Source of the DNA: UBA6215 sp964484255
GTDB lineage: Bacteria > Omnitrophota > Gorgyraeia > Pluralincolimonadales > Pluralincolimonadaceae
Length of the DNA: 64,000 bases
Direction: 5' to 3'
Assembly: GCA_964484255.1 (NCBI GenBank)
Contig: CAZAEH010000003.1
Span: 31,094-95,093 of the forward strand
The position numbers were made by a program, and so were the translations under genes. The first letter of the stretch is position 1, and the number at the start of each line of letters is the position of its first letter. Under the pieces are notes generated by a model, which was not told where the DNA came from, ran no database searches, and saw nothing but the letters and a program-made list of their open reading frames with translations. This document shows, in pieces, positions 61,393 to 64,000 of the stretch.

Positions 61393-62553
61393 TTGGGATT
61401 CTCGGTCAGGCCTGTAAAGAGGTTCGCGGGTAGCCTTACCCTGCCGGGTGATAAATCTATCTCCCACAGGGCATTGATAATCGCCTCGCTTGCCTCCGGC
61501 ACGAGCGTAATAAAGAATATACTTCATTCGGATGATACCCTTACTACAACCGAAGCTTTAATGGCTATGGGTATCGACATTAAAGAAACTTCCGGTGAAG
61601 TGACCGTTAGCGGAAAAGGGTTGTCCGGTCTTTCCAGGCCAGACAGCCCTCTTTTTATGCGCGATTCCGGTACTTCTATGCGGCTGTTGATGGGAATACT
61701 TGCCGGACAGGATTTCAGCACTGTCCTCGCGGCCGGAAAAGGTTTATCGAAAAGGCCAATGAAGAGGGTGACGGAACCGCTTAGGCTTATGGGAGCCTCG
61801 TTCGAGGGCAGGGACGATGCCAACTATGCGCCTATAACCGTACACGGCGGAAAACTTAATCCCATAGATTACATATCGCAGATATCCAGCGCGCAGGTAA
61901 AATCAGCCGTATTGCTGGCGGGTCTTTATGCCGATGGTAAGACTTCCGTCACGGAGCCTTACAAGTCTAGGGACCATACAGAGAGGATGTTAAAGGCTTT
62001 CGGGGCCCGTGTATCTATTGAGGGGCCAAGGGTCTCTGTCGAAGGGGGCGCTTTCCTGAGGGGCCAGAAGATAGATGTTCCGGGAGACATATCAAGCGCG
62101 GCTTTCTTTATTGTGGGCGCTTCATTGGTAAAAGGTTCTTCTTTAAAGCTGGATTCAGTCGGGATAAATCCAACAAGGTCAGGGATCATAGATATCCTGA
62201 AGCAAATGGGCGCGAATATCAGGATAGAGAATATCAGGGATGTTGCGTCTGAACCTGTCGGTGATATAATAGTCGAAAGCGCGCAACTGCGTGCGGTTAC
62301 GGTGGAGGGGGACCTTATACCTAGGACAATAGACGAGTTGCCTATATTGATGGTAGCCGCTTCTTTTGCCGAAGGAACAACGGTCATCAAGGGCGCGCAG
62401 GAACTTAAGGTCAAGGAGACAGACAGGATAAGTTCGATGGCCGCCAATCTTAAGAATATGGGTGCCAAGTTCCGGATAAACGGTGATGATATAATAATAG
62501 AGGGCTCCGGGGAGTTGAAGGGCATTGCGGCAATGAGCTTCGGCGACCACTAG
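61393..62553 (+). CDS. aroA: EPSP synthase AroA, cut at its 3' end
   Basis: 386 residues from TTG 61393; complete enzymes have about 425-435. It makes 5-enolpyruvylshikimate-3-phosphate in the shikimate pathway. LPGDKSISHRALI (near 16), LFMRDSGTSMRLLMGIL (near 93), SAQVKSAVLLAGL and the late AQELKVKETDRISSM are clear. The reading frame ends in MSFGDH, exactly inside the conserved (F/H)GDHR(I/T)AM motif, and then runs by chance into TAG. About 45 C-terminal residues are missing. The break coincides with a change in sequence character, so this is a truncation at a junction rather than a natural end. Confidence 0.9.
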   Translation: MGFSVRPVKRFAGSLTLPGDKSISHRALIIASLASGTSVIKNILHSDDTLTTTEALMAMGIDIKETSGEVTVSGKGLSGLSRPDSPLFMRDSGTSMRLLMGILAGQDFSTVLAAGKGLSKRPMKRVTEPLRLMGASFEGRDDANYAPITVHGGKLNPIDYISQISSAQVKSAVLLAGLYADGKTSVTEPYKSRDHTERMLKAFGARVSIEGPRVSVEGGAFLRGQKIDVPGDISSAAFFIVGASLVKGSSLKLDSVGINPTRSGIIDILKQMGANIRIENIRDVASEPVGDIIVESAQLRAVTVEGDLIPRTIDELPILMVAASFAEGTTVIKGAQELKVKETDRISSMAANLKNMGAKFRINGDDIIIEGSGELKGIAAMSFGDH

Positions 62554-62561
62554 CCGTCATT

Positions 62562-63962
62562 GTGGACGCAAAGGATGCTCTACACTGTGTCAATAGACTT
62601 ACAGGCTGCGTTCTCCTGATCATCGGTTCTGCGGGGGCGGCCTGTGACCGGGGAAATAACGACATAGTCTTTCTGGAAGAAGGGATATCAGAGAAGACAC
62701 TGTTTAATGTGCTGACAGAGATTTTCGATATTTTTGACAGTTGGGATGAGGAACTTAACAGGATAGTCAACGGCAATGTGGGATATCAGGAAATTCTGGA
62801 CAGCTGCCGGATGATGCTCCCGGAACCGGCAGCACTTATGGACGGAGATTTTAAATATATTGCATATTCAAATGATGAGAGGATGTACCGGAATTTTGTG
62901 GATGATATGAACCAGCTTCCGCTGGAGGATGTAAATGATCTGACCAGCATGCCCGGATTTAAGGAACTGGAACAGCGAAGAGAGGCTTTTGTGTATACAG
63001 CAGGTGAAGTGGTGATCTATAAAAACATATACCATGAGAATGGTTATGTGGGACGTCTGTCTCTCTTGATCGAGGAGGGTCAGGAGGAGTCAAAGACGGA
63101 ATATGAGAAATCCGTTTTTGATCATCTTGCAGGATATGTGGAGCGGCTTTATGACCAGTGCGGAGGGTTTGAACTGGGGCCTCCGCGGCTGGCAGATCTG
63201 CATCACATGCTGAAAAAATGTCTGGAGACAGACGGGGCGGACGAGGGAGAGCTTCTGCGGCTTTTGTGGTCAAATAAAAATCTGCCCGGGGATGTTTACT
63301 ATATGCTGACCATCCGTGAGAATATTCTCCAGAGAGGAAAGGCATATAATATGAGGTATCTCTGTTCACAGATGGAGCGGATGTGGCCGGGAACATATTG
63401 TGTGACACATAACGGTGACATTGCCATGCTGTTTAACCAGAAGATGTTTTCCAAATCTACAAATCTGGAATTCCACAAGGAAATGGTATATTTTCTGCGG
63501 GAGAGTGTGCTGGCAGCCGGGTGCAGCCGGGAATTTACGGATATCTCCTGTATACGCAGCGCTTACCGGCAGGCGGAGTTTGCCATGGAGATGGGGCTGA
63601 GAAAAAATTTTACATATTGTTATCATAAATTTGATGATTATGGGCTGGATTTCCTGGTAAAATACGGTGTGGGAAATTTTCTGCCGGAACAGGTCTGCAG
63701 CAGAGAACTGCTTGCCCTGTACCGATATGACAGAGAAAATGAGACTTCCTATTATAAAACACTTTTAACTTATGCGCGCCTGCAGTATAATGCAGTGGCG
63801 TCCGCCAAGGCGCTGTACATACACCGCAGCTCTTTTATCAACAGAATGGAGCGGATCCGGGAACTGATCCACCTGGATTTGGAGGACCCGGAGGAGAGGC
63901 TGTATCTGCTTCTCTCATTTCGGATCATGGAGGAATACAGTTCCAAGAGCGGGGAAAAATGA
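62562..63962 (+). CDS. PucR-type transcriptional regulator, probably 5'-truncated foreign sequence
   Basis: 466 residues from GTG 62562; the frame is open upstream through the junction, so the true N-terminus is probably missing. The C-terminal 70 residues (TYARLQYNAVASAKALYIHRSSFINRMERI, shown here by its core YIHRSSFINRMERI) are the PucR/HTH_30 helix-turn-helix of purine- and aromatic-catabolism regulators. The rest is an acidic, GAF-like sensor. Residue and codon style (CGG, CTG, GAA, ACG; few AGG/ATA) differs from all genes upstream and resembles gut Clostridia (Lachnospiraceae type). This belongs to a different genome in all likelihood. Confidence 0.75.
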   Translation: MDAKDALHCVNRLTGCVLLIIGSAGAACDRGNNDIVFLEEGISEKTLFNVLTEIFDIFDSWDEELNRIVNGNVGYQEILDSCRMMLPEPAALMDGDFKYIAYSNDERMYRNFVDDMNQLPLEDVNDLTSMPGFKELEQRREAFVYTAGEVVIYKNIYHENGYVGRLSLLIEEGQEESKTEYEKSVFDHLAGYVERLYDQCGGFELGPPRLADLHHMLKKCLETDGADEGELLRLLWSNKNLPGDVYYMLTIRENILQRGKAYNMRYLCSQMERMWPGTYCVTHNGDIAMLFNQKMFSKSTNLEFHKEMVYFLRESVLAAGCSREFTDISCIRSAYRQAEFAMEMGLRKNFTYCYHKFDDYGLDFLVKYGVGNFLPEQVCSRELLALYRYDRENETSYYKTLLTYARLQYNAVASAKALYIHRSSFINRMERIRELIHLDLEDPEERLYLLLSFRIMEEYSSKSGEK

Positions 63963-64000
63963 AATTAATGAAAAGATATGGAGTGCATTTATGGAGAGCC
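63959..64000 (+). CDS. Start of an unidentified gene, cut by the window
   Basis: An ATG at 63959 overlaps the PucR-type stop (ATGA) and opens 14 codons (MKLMKRYGVHLWRA) to the window end. Too short to identify. It belongs with the foreign-looking segment. Confidence 0.35.
   Translation, partial: MKLMKRYGVHLWRA

Overview
The window reads as one densely packed, almost entirely plus-strand bacterial chromosome segment (1 to about 62,550). It looks like a Candidatus Omnitrophota (OP3, near the PVC bacteria) genome or metagenome bin. This assignment is an inference from several signs: very large multidomain envelope proteins, heavy use of ATA (Ile) and AGG (Arg) codons, a Gram-negative envelope toolkit (TolC, Lgt, LspA), a MurE with the DNPR motif of meso-diaminopimelate ligases, and a division cluster with no ftsZ beside ftsA. 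The last ~1.45 kb (about 62,551 to 64,000) has a different codon style and a Clostridia-type PucR regulator. aroA is cut in the middle of its conserved GDHR motif there, so this end is most likely an assembly chimera.

Layout. 1-7.1 kb: end of recG, rsmD, coaD, a DUF177 protein, rpmF, then the type II fatty-acid genes plsX-fabH-fabD-fabG-acpP-fabF. 7.1-10.3 kb: acyl-CoA dehydrogenase, etfB and a ferredoxin-fused etfA. 10.3-28.1 kb: an apparent envelope/exopolysaccharide region with a membrane diguanylate cyclase, a secreted protein of thirteen 30-residue repeats, then a promoter and a tight three-gene unit. That unit is a small excisionase-type DNA-binding protein, a 1,282-residue protein made of three TolC-like modules, and a 3,119-residue membrane protein. 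The C-terminal part of the last is collinear with eukaryotic 1,3-beta-glucan (callose) synthases of family GT48. A convergent gene encodes a sugar-nucleotidyltransferase-like protein. 28.1-36 kb: cvpA-like, NIF3-like, dnaG, rpoD, tRNA-Ile2/Met(CAT), tRNA-Val(CAC), a zinc-ribbon coiled-coil protein, an RNase H, RNase P RNA and a pilT-like ATPase. 36-54.1 kb: a dcw cluster with a strong promoter, MraZ-box repeats and a structured leader, followed by mraZ-rsmH-ftsL-ftsI-murE-murF-mraY-murD-ftsW-murG-murC-murB-ddl-ftsQ-ftsA-yggS-proC-yggT. 54.1-62.55 kb: purine nucleoside phosphorylase, ileS, a DksA/TraR protein, lspA, lgt, rluD, a small membrane protein, a membrane-anchored coiled-coil protein and the cut aroA.

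The most interesting system is the 13.2-26.7 kb unit. A GT48-type synthase is linked to a periplasmic alpha/alpha-toroid domain and translationally coupled to what may be a single-chain TolC trimer. Together they could form a machine that makes a glucan at the inner membrane, processes it in the periplasm and exports it through the outer membrane. An upstream diguanylate cyclase and a downstream nucleotidyltransferase could support it. A second point of interest is the division machinery: FtsA has lost its recognisable ATP-binding signatures, and ftsZ is absent from its usual place. No CRISPR array, insertion sequence or rRNA was seen, and no gene-free stretch longer than 300 bases exists.
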